A DNA stretch of 64,000 bases from Salinilacustrithrix sp003476595 (GTDB taxonomy: Bacteria; Actinomycetota; Acidimicrobiia; Acidimicrobiales; Salinilacustritrichaceae), in the NCBI GenBank assembly GCA_963972525.1, contig CAXAUZ010000003.1, positions 1 through 64,000 of the forward strand. Reading direction: 5' to 3'. A program made the translations under genes and the position numbers. The first letter of the stretch is position 1. Each line of letters begins with the position of its first letter. This document shows positions 54,691 to 63,748 of the stretch, piece by piece. The notes below the pieces were generated by a model. The model saw nothing but the letters and a program-made list of their open reading frames with translations. It was not told the DNA's origin and did no database searches.

Positions 54691-55332
54691 GTGCGCGTCG
54701 CCATCATCGGAGGACACGGGAAGGTCGCCCGGCACCTCACCCGGATGCTCTCGGCCCAGGGGCACGACGTCACGGGCATCATCCGCAACCCGGACCACGC
54801 TCGCGACGTGGAGGCCGCCGGAGCCGTCCCGCTGGTCGCGGACGTCGAGCAGCTGAGCGTCGACGAGCTCGCGCAGCACCTCGCCGGGCACGACGCGCTC
54901 GTGTGGTCGGCCGGTGCCGGCGGCGGGGACCCCGACCGCACCCGGGCCGTGGATCGCGACGCCGCGATCCGGTCGGTGGACGCGGCGGTCGCCGCGGGGG
55001 TCGAGCGCTACGTGATGGTGTCGTACTTCGGTGCCGGGCCGGACCACGGGGTCCCGCCCGACTCGAGCTTCTTCCCCTACGCCGAAGCGAAGGCGGCGGC
55101 CGACGCCCACGTGCGGCAGAGCCCGCTGGCGTGGACCATCCTCGGGCCGAGCGCGCTCACGGACGAGCCCGGCACCGGAACGATCGAGGTCGGTGACGAG
55201 CTCGAGGGCGGCGAGGTCCCGCGCGAGGACGTGGCCGCCGTCGCCGTCGCAGTGCTCGACGACCCGTCCACCGTCGGTGTGACCATCGACTTCAACACCG
55301 GGCCCGTGCCGATCGCCGACGCCATCGGGTGA
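54691..55332 (+). CDS. NAD(P)-binding atypical SDR (NAD(P)H-binding family)
   Basis: A 213-residue Rossmann protein starting directly with VRVAIIGGHGKVARHLTRML (GxxGxxG). ALVWSAGAGGG and YVMVSYFGAG follow, and a YAEAKAAAD motif supplies Tyr and Lys in YxxxK form. It resembles the YwnB/NmrA-like reductase group. GTG 54691 has AGGAG upstream. It is divergent from TetR; probably TetR-regulated. Confidence 0.8.
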   Translation: MRVAIIGGHGKVARHLTRMLSAQGHDVTGIIRNPDHARDVEAAGAVPLVADVEQLSVDELAQHLAGHDALVWSAGAGGGDPDRTRAVDRDAAIRSVDAAVAAGVERYVMVSYFGAGPDHGVPPDSSFFPYAEAKAAADAHVRQSPLAWTILGPSALTDEPGTGTIEVGDELEGGEVPREDVAAVAVAVLDDPSTVGVTIDFNTGPVPIADAIG

Positions 55333-55344
55333 AGCGCCGACCGG

Positions 55345-56685
55345 TCACCAGAGGACGGTGAAGCCGATCCAGGCGAGCACGGCGACCGGGAGCCAGCGGC
55401 CCACGAGGTAGACCCGCCTGACCCACCAGCGCGAGCGGGTGCCCAGGGCTTGGTGCAGTCGGAACGGCGGCACGAGCCAGCAGAAGAACCCAGCGCCGAA
55501 GATGCCGGAGAACAGGATGACCTGTCCGCCGACGTTCTGGTCGAGCCAGTCGAGGAACCTCGTGTCCCCGATGCTGAGCTCCTGGGGGGTGAAGCTGAGG
55601 GCTGACGGGATCGCCAGGGCCACCATGAGGCCGGTCACCAGCAGGACCGCCGAGGTGTGGCGGAGTCGGAACTCCTCGGCGACGGCGCTCAGGATCACCT
55701 TCAACCCCGCCAGGCTCGAGCTGAAGGCGGCGATGAAGAAGAGCCCGAAGAACGCGATCGCCAGCGGGGCGCCCCAGGCCATGGCCTCGAAGGCCTGCGG
55801 CAGCGTGTTGAAGGCCAGCTGGCTGCCTTGGCCGGGGTCGAGGTCGTGGGTGAACACGAACGGGAAGATCATCCAGCCGGCCAGCAGCGCGATGGAGGTC
55901 TCCGTCCCCGCGACGATCAGCGAGGCGCGGGGCACGTGGGTCTTCCGCGGGATGTAGCTGCCGTAGGTGACGAGGTAGCCCTGCCCGATCGCCAGTGAGT
56001 AGAAGCCCTGCCCGAACGCGATCACCCACAACGTCGGGTCCCGCAGGGCGGACATGTCCGTCGCCAGCAGGAAGTCCTTCGCCGGTCCCCACCCCGCGGT
56101 CCGGCTGGCGGTGAAGACCAGCCCGATGACGATCAGCAGCAGCACGGGCATCATGAGCTTCGAGAACGTCTCGAGCGCACCGAGTCCGCGGACGAGCAGG
56201 ATCGCCCCGAGCGCGAGGACCACGAGCACCCAGGCGAGCGATGCGTAGCCGGAGGAGAACTCCGCGAACGGCCGGACGTCCTGTCGGATCGCGTCGACCG
56301 CGTACCCCATCGTCCAGCCGGTGATCACGAGGTAGTAGCTGGTGATCACGGTGGTGAGCCCGACGACGAACCAGCCGTACCAGGCGCCGGTGCGATGCAC
56401 CTGCCGGAACGTGTGGACGGTGTTGCCCTGGGCCAAGCGGCCGGCGGCGACCTCGAGGTACATGAGGGGCAGGCACACCACGCCCATGGCCACGAGGTAG
56501 GCCAGGATGAACCCGCCGCCGCCGTACTCGCCGACCAGGTAGGGGAAGCGCCACAGGTTGCCGAGCCCCACAGCCGCCGCGGCCATCGAGAAGACGAACG
56601 CCGGCTCGGACGACCACTGGCCCCGGTCCTTGGACGTCAGCGTCCCAGGTCGCTCCGGGGCGGCCTCTGCCAGCGGTTCCACCAC
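55345..56685 (-). CDS. Neurotransmitter:sodium symporter (SNF) family transporter
   Basis: A 446-residue LeuT-fold transporter with about 11-12 helices. The family signature AAVGLGNLWRFPYLVGEYGGG is in helix 1, followed by LPLMYLEVAAGRLAQGN; later TETSIALLAGWMIFPFVF and FFGLFFIAAFSSSLAGLKVILSA. Bacterial members import amino acids with sodium. The start may be GTG 56685 or the next GTG. It is 18 bases downstream of the GFA-like gene on the same strand and convergent with the SDR. Confidence 0.88.
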   Translation of the reverse strand: MVEPLAEAAPERPGTLTSKDRGQWSSEPAFVFSMAAAAVGLGNLWRFPYLVGEYGGGGFILAYLVAMGVVCLPLMYLEVAAGRLAQGNTVHTFRQVHRTGAWYGWFVVGLTTVITSYYLVITGWTMGYAVDAIRQDVRPFAEFSSGYASLAWVLVVLALGAILLVRGLGALETFSKLMMPVLLLIVIGLVFTASRTAGWGPAKDFLLATDMSALRDPTLWVIAFGQGFYSLAIGQGYLVTYGSYIPRKTHVPRASLIVAGTETSIALLAGWMIFPFVFTHDLDPGQGSQLAFNTLPQAFEAMAWGAPLAIAFFGLFFIAAFSSSLAGLKVILSAVAEEFRLRHTSAVLLVTGLMVALAIPSALSFTPQELSIGDTRFLDWLDQNVGGQVILFSGIFGAGFFCWLVPPFRLHQALGTRSRWWVRRVYLVGRWLPVAVLAWIGFTVLW

Positions 56686-56703
56686 GGGAGGGCAGGTCCT
56701 CCG

Positions 56704-57108
56704 CTACTCGCGGTCGACGGAGGCGAGCATCCCGGGCAGCTCGACCCAGGGCTGGCGATCGACGCACCAGACCTCGACGGTGGGTCGCACGTCGGAGCGG
56801 TCGTCGAGGCTGCCGGCCTTCACGGCCACGACGCCGTCGGTCTGCACGAGCTCGGAGACGATGGGGGACCCGCACGCCCCGCAGAACCTGCGGTTGACGT
56901 ACTCGCCGTCGTCGTCCTCGCCGGTCTCCACGTAGGTCTGCAGGTCGCCCGAGACCCGCAGCTGGGACTCGTGGACGACGAGGTTCACCGAGAACGCGCC
57001 GCCGCTCTGGCGTTGGCAGTGGTCGCAGTGGCAGACGGCGGTCGCGATGACGTCGCCGGTCAGCTCGTAGGTCACCTGGCCGCAGAGGCATCGTCCGGTT
57101 CGGGTCAT
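56704..57108 (-). CDS. GFA family (glutathione-dependent formaldehyde-activating-like) zinc protein
   Basis: A 134-residue protein with the Cys ligands of the GFA fold: CLCG near the N-terminus, CHCDHCQRQSGG, and FCGACGSPI. These bind structural and catalytic zinc. The family is named after formaldehyde-glutathione condensation, but most members have no proven substrate and this genome context gives none. Confidence 0.88.
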   Translation of the reverse strand: MTRTGRCLCGQVTYELTGDVIATAVCHCDHCQRQSGGAFSVNLVVHESQLRVSGDLQTYVETGEDDDGEYVNRRFCGACGSPIVSELVQTDGVVAVKAGSLDDRSDVRPTVEVWCVDRQPWVELPGMLASVDRE

Positions 57109-57130
57109 GGCCGGATCGTACCGGTGGGGT

Positions 57131-58195
57131 TCAGCGCTCGTAGACGGCGACGTCGACGGCCTTGATGCTGGCCCAGACCTGTTGGCCGGGACGGAGGTCG
57201 AGGGTGTGGGCGGCCGTGGCGGTGACTTCGGCGGTGAGGTCGATCGGCCCGGAGAGCCGGACCCGGATCCGGTCCCGGTCGGCCTCGAGGTCGGCGATGG
57301 TCGCCGCCCAGACGTTGCGGGGGCTGCCGTCGGGCCGCTCGGCGTAGAGGGCGATGGTCTGCGGGCGGATGGCGAGGGCCACGTCGCCGCAGGGGACGTC
57401 GTCGTCGGCGGCGACCGTCAGCTCGCCGCCGTCATCGAGGCGGACGGTGCTGCCGTCGAGGCGGCCGTGGAGGAGGTTGATGCCGACGAGGTCGGCGACG
57501 TAGCGGGTCGCCGGCCGGCTCGTGATGTCAGCGGCGGTGCCGGTCTGGGTGATGCGGCCGTCCTCGACGATGACGAGCCGGTCGGCGAGGATCAGCGCGT
57601 CGATGGGGTCGTGGGTGATGAGGATCCGGGCACCCTCGAACGTGGTGAGGTGGCGGCGGAGCTCGGCCCGGACGTGGACCCGGGTGCTGGCGTCGAGCGC
57701 GGCGAGGGGTTCGTCGAGGAGCAGCAGCTTCGGGTCGGTGGCGAGCGCGCGGGCCAGTGCCACGCGCTGGGCCTGGCCCCCGGAGAGCGCCGAAGGCCGC
57801 GACCGGGCGTGGTCGGCGAGCCCGAAGCGGTCGAGCCAGGCATCGGCCTGCACGTGGGCGGCGGCCTTGTCGACGCCGCGCGAGTGGAGGCCGAAGGCGA
57901 TGTTGTCCCGCGCGCTCATGCGGGGGAAGAGGAGGTAGTCCTGGAAGACGACGCCGATGGGGCGACGCTCGCTCGGCACGAACGTGCCGTCGTCGGGTCG
58001 GTCGAGGACGGTGCCGTCGAGGGTGATGTGCCCACCGTCGATGGGGGTCAGGCCGGCGAGGGCGCGGACGATGGTGGTCTTGCCGGCACCGTTCGGGCCG
58101 AGGACGGCGACCGCCTCACCCGTGTCGGCGCCGAGCGAGACGTCGAGGTCGAGGTCGCCGAGGCGGAGCCGGATCGCCGCGTCGAGCGTGCTCAT
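57131..58195 (-). CDS. modC: Molybdate ABC transporter ATP-binding protein ModC
   Basis: A 354-residue ATPase. Walker A GPNGAGKTTIVRAL, Q-loop VVFQDYLLFPRM, signature LSGGQAQRVALARAL, Walker B LLLLDEPLAALDA and ITHDPIDALIL. The C-terminal about 100 residues form a MOP/TOBE domain (VRLSGPIDLTAEVTATAAHTL) typical of ModC. modB and modA are next upstream with overlaps, giving modA-modB-modC. Confidence 0.9.
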   Translation of the reverse strand: MSTLDAAIRLRLGDLDLDVSLGADTGEAVAVLGPNGAGKTTIVRALAGLTPIDGGHITLDGTVLDRPDDGTFVPSERRPIGVVFQDYLLFPRMSARDNIAFGLHSRGVDKAAAHVQADAWLDRFGLADHARSRPSALSGGQAQRVALARALATDPKLLLLDEPLAALDASTRVHVRAELRRHLTTFEGARILITHDPIDALILADRLVIVEDGRITQTGTAADITSRPATRYVADLVGINLLHGRLDGSTVRLDDGGELTVAADDDVPCGDVALAIRPQTIALYAERPDGSPRNVWAATIADLEADRDRIRVRLSGPIDLTAEVTATAAHTLDLRPGQQVWASIKAVDVAVYER

Positions 58196-58983
58196 CGGAG
58201 CCAGCGATCGCGGAGCGGGATGAGCACGGCGAGGGAGACGGCGATCAGCACGAGGGAGAGGGCGATGGCGGCGTCCCGGTCAGATTCGAGGGCGAGGAAC
58301 ACGGCGAGCGGCATGGTCTGGGTGCGGCCCTGCAGGTTGCCGGCGAAGGTGACGGTGGCACCGAACTCGCCGAGGGCGCGGGCCCAGCACAGCACCGCGC
58401 CGGCGAGCACGGCGGGCATGGCGTTCGGGACGGTGATCCGCCGGAAGATCGTCCACCGGCTGGCGCCGAGGGTGGCGGCGGCGTCCTCGTAGCGCTCGTC
58501 GGCCGAGCGGAGCCCGGCCTCGACCGTGATGACCAGGAACGGCATGGCCACGAAGGTGTTGGCGGCGATCACCCCCCACAGCGAGAAGGGGAGCAGGAAG
58601 CCGGTGCCGTCGTAGATCGGCTCGCCGAGCAGGCCCCGGCGGCCGAACGCGAACAGCAGGGCGGCGCCGCCGACCACGGGCGGCAGCACCATGGGCAGGG
58701 TGACCAGGGCGCGGACGACCGCCCGGCCGGGGAAGTCGGTGCGGGCCAGCACCCAGGCGAGGGGGACGCCGACGAGCAGCGAGAGCACGGTCGCGACGAG
58801 GGCGCTGACGAGGCTGAGGCGGAGGGCATCGGTGACGACGGGGTCGCCGAGGAGGCGCCCGAGGTCACCCCACGGGGTGCGCTGCAGGAGCGCCACCAGC
58901 GGCAGGACGATGAAGGCCACCCCGACCGCGGCGAGGGGCAGCAGCACCCACGGGGCCCGGTTCCTCGTCCGGCGTCGCCTCAT
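58192..58983 (-). CDS. modB: Molybdate ABC transporter permease ModB
   Basis: A 263-residue permease with about six helices and the EAA loop RYEDAAATLGASRWTIFRRITVP. VLPPVVGGAALLFAFGRRG is typical ModB. ATG 58983 overlaps the modA stop (ATGA), and the 3' end overlaps the modC start by four bases. Confidence 0.9.
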   Translation of the reverse strand: MRRRRTRNRAPWVLLPLAAVGVAFIVLPLVALLQRTPWGDLGRLLGDPVVTDALRLSLVSALVATVLSLLVGVPLAWVLARTDFPGRAVVRALVTLPMVLPPVVGGAALLFAFGRRGLLGEPIYDGTGFLLPFSLWGVIAANTFVAMPFLVITVEAGLRSADERYEDAAATLGASRWTIFRRITVPNAMPAVLAGAVLCWARALGEFGATVTFAGNLQGRTQTMPLAVFLALESDRDAAIALSLVLIAVSLAVLIPLRDRWLR

Positions 58984-59741
58984 GCCCGCTCGAAGCCGGC
59001 CCGCTGGAGGACGGCCTGCCCCTCGTCGCTGCGCACGAGCTCGACGAACGCCGCTGCGAGGTCGGGGTTCCCGGAGCCGGTGACGGTGCCGATCACGTAC
59101 GACGTGGCCACGTCGATGTCCGCCGGGAGGTCGATGCCCTGCACGCCCGCCCCAGCGGCGAGCACGTCGGTCACGTACACGAGCCCGGCATCGAGCTCGC
59201 CGGCCTCCACCTTGGTGAGCAGCGCCCGCACGTCCGGCTCGGCGGTGTCCGGCGCCGGCGTCACGCCGGCGGCGTCGAGGGCCTGGCGTCCGAGGACGCC
59301 GCAGGGCACCTGCTCGGCGCACAGCCCGATCAGCAGATCCGGATCCGCGAAATCCGCGAGGCCGTCCACCCCGGCCGCGTTGCCGGCGGGCACGGCGATC
59401 TGCAGTCGGTTCGTCGCGAACACCGTCGCCGACCCCACCTCGCCGGCGTCGATCACCTCGTCCATGTTCGACACGTTCGCGGACGCGAACACGTCCGCCG
59501 GCGCACCGGCGAGGATCTGCTCGCGCAACGACGACGACCCGGCGAAGCTCAGCTCGACCGACCCGCCTTCGTGCGCGGCCTCGAACACCTCCGCCAGCTC
59601 GGTGAAGGAATCCGAGAGCGACGCCGCCGCGAACACCGTGATCGACCCAGCCGACCCGGCGCCCGAGGGGGCTCCATCGCCGCACGCCATCGAACCCATG
59701 GCCAGGGCCAGGACCGCGGAGAGGGTGGCCAGCCGTCGCAT
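58980..59741 (-). CDS. modA: Molybdate-binding lipoprotein ModA
   Basis: A 253-residue binding protein. Signal peptide with lipobox MGSMAC. The ModA fold begins ITVFAAASLSDSFTELAEVFE, with FAGSSSLREQILAGAPADVFAS as the oxyanion-binding region and LDAGLVYVTDVLAAG near the end. ATG 59741 is preferred, nine bases after GGGAGG; ATG 59750 has no spacer to that motif. It delivers molybdate or tungstate for Mo-cofactor enzymes, in line with moaE at 8.6 kb. Confidence 0.92.
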   Translation of the reverse strand: MRRLATLSAVLALAMGSMACGDGAPSGAGSAGSITVFAAASLSDSFTELAEVFEAAHEGGSVELSFAGSSSLREQILAGAPADVFASANVSNMDEVIDAGEVGSATVFATNRLQIAVPAGNAAGVDGLADFADPDLLIGLCAEQVPCGVLGRQALDAAGVTPAPDTAEPDVRALLTKVEAGELDAGLVYVTDVLAAGAGVQGIDLPADIDVATSYVIGTVTGSGNPDLAAAFVELVRSDEGQAVLQRAGFERA

Positions 59742-59770
59742 CTGCCCCATCCTCCCAGGATCCGGCGGCG

Positions 59771-61306
59771 TCAGTGGCCGTTCACGAGCCGCCCGGTGAG
59801 GCCGTTGTGCAGCTCGTGGCTGTGGTCGTTGAGCCCGATGAGCTCGACCTCGACGCCTCGGGCCTCGAACTTGTGGACGACGGCGTCGAGGGTGGCGACG
59901 GCCGAGGAGTCCCAGACGTGGGCGTCGGTGAGGTCGATGACGACGCGGTCCACGTCGTCGTCGTAGTCGAAGGAGTGGACGAGCTCGTTGGTGGAGGCGA
60001 AGAACAGCTCACCGGTGAGGGCGTAGACGCGCTCGCCGCCCTCGGGGTCGAGGACGCTGGTGACGTCGACGAGGTGGGCGACCCGGCGGGCGAAGAAGAT
60101 CGTGGCGAGCACGACACCGGCGATGACGCCGTAGGCGAGGTTGTGGGTGAGCACCACGGTGAGGACGGTGACGCCCATGACCGCGGTCTCGGTCTTGGGG
60201 GTCGAGCGGATCGTCGACGGCGTGAGGCTCGTCCAGTCGAAGGTGGCGACGGCGACGACGATCATCACGGCGACGAGGGCGGCCATGGGGATCATGGCGA
60301 CCAGATCGCCGAAGACGAGGATCATGACGAGCAGGAAGATGCCGGCGGAGAAGGTGGAGAGGCGGCTGCGGCCACCGGACTTCACGTTGATCATCGACTG
60401 GCCGATCATGGCGCAGCCGGCCATGCCGCCGAGGAAGCCGGTGGCGACGTTGGCGATGCCCTGGCCCCGGGACTCGCGGTCCTTGTCGGAGCGGGTGTCG
60501 GTGATGTCGTCGATGAGCTGGGCGGTGAGCAGGGACTCGAGCAGGCCGATGAGGGCGAGGGTGATGGCGTAGGGCGCCACGATCGACAGCGTCTCGAGCG
60601 TGAGGGGCACATCGGGGAGGCCGAAGAACGGCAGGGCGGTCGGCAGCTCGCCCATGTCGCCGACCGTCGGGAGGCCGAGATCGAACACGAAGGCCGCGCT
60701 GGTCAGGGCCACGATGGCGACCAGCGGGGCCGGGACGGCGGTGGTGAGCCGCGGGACGCCGTAGATGATGCCCAGACCGGCAGCGATCATCGCCCAGACA
60801 CCCCAGGCCTCCCCGACGAAGTGGTCGAGCTGGGCGAGGAAGATGAGGATGGCGAGGGCGTTCACGAACCCCACCATCACGGTGCGGGGGATGAAGCGCA
60901 TGAGGCGCCCGACCCCGAGGACGCCCAGTCCGAGCTGGAACACCCCGGTGACGATCGTGGCGGCGAACAGGTACTCGACGCCGTGGTCCCGCACCAGCGG
61001 GACCATCACGAGGGCCATGGCACCGGTGGCCGCGGAGATCATCGCCGGGCGCCCGCCGGTGAACGAGATGATCACGGCGATGCTGAAGCTGGCGTAGAGG
61101 CCGACCTTCGGGTCCACGCCGGCGATGATGGAGAAGGCGATGGCCTCGGGGATGAGGGCCACGGCCACGACGAGGCCGGAGAGCAGGTTCGCCTTGACGT
61201 CGACACCCCAGCCGCCGCCGAAGCGGGCCAGGCGGCTCCGGGCCGGGGCGTCGTCCAGGGCGCTGGGCGTGATGAGGTCGTTGGGGGCGGTGAAGCCGGA
61301 GGACAT
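59771..61306 (-). CDS. SulP/SLC26-family anion transporter with STAS domain
   Basis: A 511-residue transporter. The SulP motif region LLSGLVVAVALIPEAIAFSI is near the N-terminus, with VGLYASFSIAVIISFTGGRP. About ten to twelve helices end near residue 400; a cytoplasmic STAS domain follows (about 420-505; VDRVVIDLTDAHVWDSSAVATLD, where the Asp-Ser-Ser is the STAS phosphorylation site region). It transports sulfate, bicarbonate or another anion. ATG 61306 is used. Confidence 0.9.
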   Translation of the reverse strand: MSSGFTAPNDLITPSALDDAPARSRLARFGGGWGVDVKANLLSGLVVAVALIPEAIAFSIIAGVDPKVGLYASFSIAVIISFTGGRPAMISAATGAMALVMVPLVRDHGVEYLFAATIVTGVFQLGLGVLGVGRLMRFIPRTVMVGFVNALAILIFLAQLDHFVGEAWGVWAMIAAGLGIIYGVPRLTTAVPAPLVAIVALTSAAFVFDLGLPTVGDMGELPTALPFFGLPDVPLTLETLSIVAPYAITLALIGLLESLLTAQLIDDITDTRSDKDRESRGQGIANVATGFLGGMAGCAMIGQSMINVKSGGRSRLSTFSAGIFLLVMILVFGDLVAMIPMAALVAVMIVVAVATFDWTSLTPSTIRSTPKTETAVMGVTVLTVVLTHNLAYGVIAGVVLATIFFARRVAHLVDVTSVLDPEGGERVYALTGELFFASTNELVHSFDYDDDVDRVVIDLTDAHVWDSSAVATLDAVVHKFEARGVEVELIGLNDHSHELHNGLTGRLVNGH

Positions 61307-61499
61307 GCGTGCGCTTTCGGGTTCTCGAGCTCGCGCACGAACGGGGGCCGCGACGAACCAGGGGAGGGCAGAGGGGGGACGAGCCCGAAGGCCGGAGTCG
61401 GCCGCCGCAGCAGGGCGGCACGGCTTCACCAGAAGGACTCGCTGGGCACGGCGGTCAGCCGGTGCCGGGTCGCAACCTACCGGAATCCCGGTGCAGCCA

Positions 61500-61527
61500 T
61501 TGACACAATAGGGAGGGGGGGTATGGT
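61500..61527 (+). promoter_or_regulatory. Leaderless promoter of the copper ATPase with G-rich core
   Basis: -35 TTGACA (61500-61505) and -10 TATGGT (61522-61527), spaced 16 bases; the ATG at 61534 follows six bases later, so the RNA probably starts on the initiation codon. The spacer is ATAGGGAGGGGGGGTAT (61508-61524), a G-rich tract reminiscent of half of a CsoR-type copper operator. A metal repressor may bind here. Confidence 0.6.
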
Positions 61528-61533
61528 AGCGAC

Positions 61534-63639
61534 ATGGACGAGGACGAGACGACCCGCGACGCCCACACGGCGCACGTGACGATGGCGACGGAGGCGATCG
61601 ACGACGCCGAGTCGCACCCCGAGGACCACGGCGGTCACGCAGGACACGGCGCCGACGAGGGGCACGGCGGTGGCCACCACGGCCACCACGTCGAGATGTT
61701 CCGGACGCGCTTCTGGTGGAGCCTGCTGCTGACGGTGCCGCTGGTCGTCACCAGCCACATGGTCATGGGCTGGTTCGGCTACGACCTCGACTTCCCCGGC
61801 ATCGAGTGGGTCGGGCCGATCCTGGGCACGATCGTGTTCCTCTGGGGCGGTCAGCCGTTCCTCGCCGGCGGGCTCGAGGAGGCGAAGGCCCGCACGCCGG
61901 GGATGATGCTGTTGATCGCCATGGCGATCACCGTCGCCTACGTGGCGTCGATGGCGACGTCGCTGGACCTGTTCGACCTGGACTTCTGGTGGGAGCTCGG
62001 CGCGCTGATCTCGATCATGCTGCTCGGGCACTGGCAGGAGATGAAGGCGCTCGGCCAGGCCCAGGACGCCCTCGGTGCGCTCGCCGCGCTCCTGCCGGAC
62101 GAGGCCGAACGCCTCACGGACGCCGGCGACATCGAGACCGTCCCGGCATCGGACCTGCGTCCCGGGGACACGGTCCTGGTCCGCTCCGGCGGCCGGGTGC
62201 CGGCGGACGGCGACATCGTCGACGGCGCCGCCGAGCTCGACGAGTCCATGATCACCGGTGAGTCCCGCCCGGTGGCCAAGGGCATCGGCGATGCGGTGGT
62301 CGCCGGCACCGTCTCGACGGACTCGTCCATCCGCGTGCGGATCACGGCCGTGGGTGACGACACGGCCCTGGCCGGCATCGGCCGCCTCGTGGCCGAGGCC
62401 CAGGAGTCCCGGTCGCGCAGCCAGGTCCTCGCCGACAAGGCCGCCGCGCTGCTCTTCTACGTCGCCACCGGCGCCGCGGCGATCACCGCCGTGGCCTGGT
62501 CGGTCTTCGGCACCGCTGACGAGGCCGTCGTGCGGGTCGTGACCGTCCTCGTGATCTCCTGCCCGCACGCCCTGGGCCTGGCGATCCCCCTGACGACGTC
62601 GCTGTCGAGCGCCCTCGGTGCCCGCAGCGGCATCCTCATCAAGGACCGCCTCGCCCTGGAGGCGAGCCGCACGATCGACGCCGTGCTCTTCGACAAGACG
62701 GGGACGCTTACCCGCGGGGAGCACGCCGTCGTCGGCATCGCCGGCGCTGACGGCGTCACCGACGCCGAGGTGCTGCGGATCGCCGGCGGCGTGGAGGCCG
62801 ACAGCGAGCACCCGCTGGCCCGGGCCATCGTCACCGCGGCCCGGGACCGGGGCGAGGTCGCGACGGCGAGCGACTTCCGCTCGATCACCGGCCGAGGGGT
62901 CGAAGCGACCGTGGAGGGACAGGCCTACGCGCTCGGTGGGCCGGCGCTGCTGCGGGAGCGGTCCCTGGACGTCCCCACCGAGCTCGCCGAGCACGTCGAG
63001 GAGTGGGAGGCCCGCGGCGCCGCCGTCCTCCACCTCGTCCGGGACGACCGCATCGTCGGCGCCCTCGCCCTCGAGGATCAGATCCGACCGGAGGCGCGAG
63101 AGGCCGTCGAGGAGCTGCGGGCGCGCGGGCTCCAGGTCGTGATGATCACCGGGGACGCCCGCCAGGTCGCCGACGCCGTCGGACAGGACCTGGGCCTGGA
63201 CGAGGTCTTCGCCGAGGTCCTCCCCGAGGACAAGTCGGCCAAGGTCGCCGAGCTCCAGGAGCGGGGGCTGTCGGTGGCCATGGTCGGCGACGGCGTGAAC
63301 GACGCCCCCGCCCTGGCCCGGGCCGACGTCGGCATCGCCATCGGTGCCGGCACCGACGTCGCCATCGAGTCCGCCGGCCTCATCCTGGCCAGCTCCGACC
63401 CGCGCGGCGTCGTGGCCATCATCCGGCTGGCGAGCGGCACGTACCGCAAGTCGCTCCAGAACCTCGTGTGGGCGGCCGGGTACAACGTCGTGGCCATCCC
63501 CCTCGCCGCCGGCGCCCTGCACTGGGCCGGCGTCACCCTGCCGCCCGCCGTCGGTGCCGTGCTGATGAGCATCTCGACGATCGTCGTCGCCCTCAACGCC
63601 CAGCTGCTGCGACGGCTGGACCTGCGCTCGGACCGGTGA
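61534..63639 (+). CDS. CopB-type copper-translocating P-type ATPase
   Basis: A 701-residue P1B ATPase. The cytoplasmic N-terminus is His/Asp/Gly-rich (GGHAGHGADEGHGGGHHGHHV), suited to metal binding, with no CxxC domain. The ion-pathway motif is CPH (343-345) in VISCPHALGLA, the mark of CopB (P1B-3) rather than CopA. Phosphorylation site Asp387 in DKTGTLTRGE, TGES (MITGESRPV) and GDGVNDAPAL complete the engine. It probably exports copper. The start codon follows a leaderless promoter. Confidence 0.93.
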   Translation: MDEDETTRDAHTAHVTMATEAIDDAESHPEDHGGHAGHGADEGHGGGHHGHHVEMFRTRFWWSLLLTVPLVVTSHMVMGWFGYDLDFPGIEWVGPILGTIVFLWGGQPFLAGGLEEAKARTPGMMLLIAMAITVAYVASMATSLDLFDLDFWWELGALISIMLLGHWQEMKALGQAQDALGALAALLPDEAERLTDAGDIETVPASDLRPGDTVLVRSGGRVPADGDIVDGAAELDESMITGESRPVAKGIGDAVVAGTVSTDSSIRVRITAVGDDTALAGIGRLVAEAQESRSRSQVLADKAAALLFYVATGAAAITAVAWSVFGTADEAVVRVVTVLVISCPHALGLAIPLTTSLSSALGARSGILIKDRLALEASRTIDAVLFDKTGTLTRGEHAVVGIAGADGVTDAEVLRIAGGVEADSEHPLARAIVTAARDRGEVATASDFRSITGRGVEATVEGQAYALGGPALLRERSLDVPTELAEHVEEWEARGAAVLHLVRDDRIVGALALEDQIRPEAREAVEELRARGLQVVMITGDARQVADAVGQDLGLDEVFAEVLPEDKSAKVAELQERGLSVAMVGDGVNDAPALARADVGIAIGAGTDVAIESAGLILASSDPRGVVAIIRLASGTYRKSLQNLVWAAGYNVVAIPLAAGALHWAGVTLPPAVGAVLMSISTIVVALNAQLLRRLDLRSDR

Positions 63640-63748
63640 CGAGCCGGTCGCAGACGCGGGGTCGGCGCGGGCATGCGAGGATCCTCGCCGAAGCGTCCGA
63701 GGCCGCCGACGCCTCCTGACCCACGCCCACCGAACCCCGGAGCCCCGC

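Noticed and set aside
59774..61579. A 601-residue plus-strand frame over the SulP gene
   Set aside because: Its product is Asp/Glu/Gly/His-rich nonsense caused by the complementary strand of a transmembrane protein; SulP motifs and codon bias support the minus strand.
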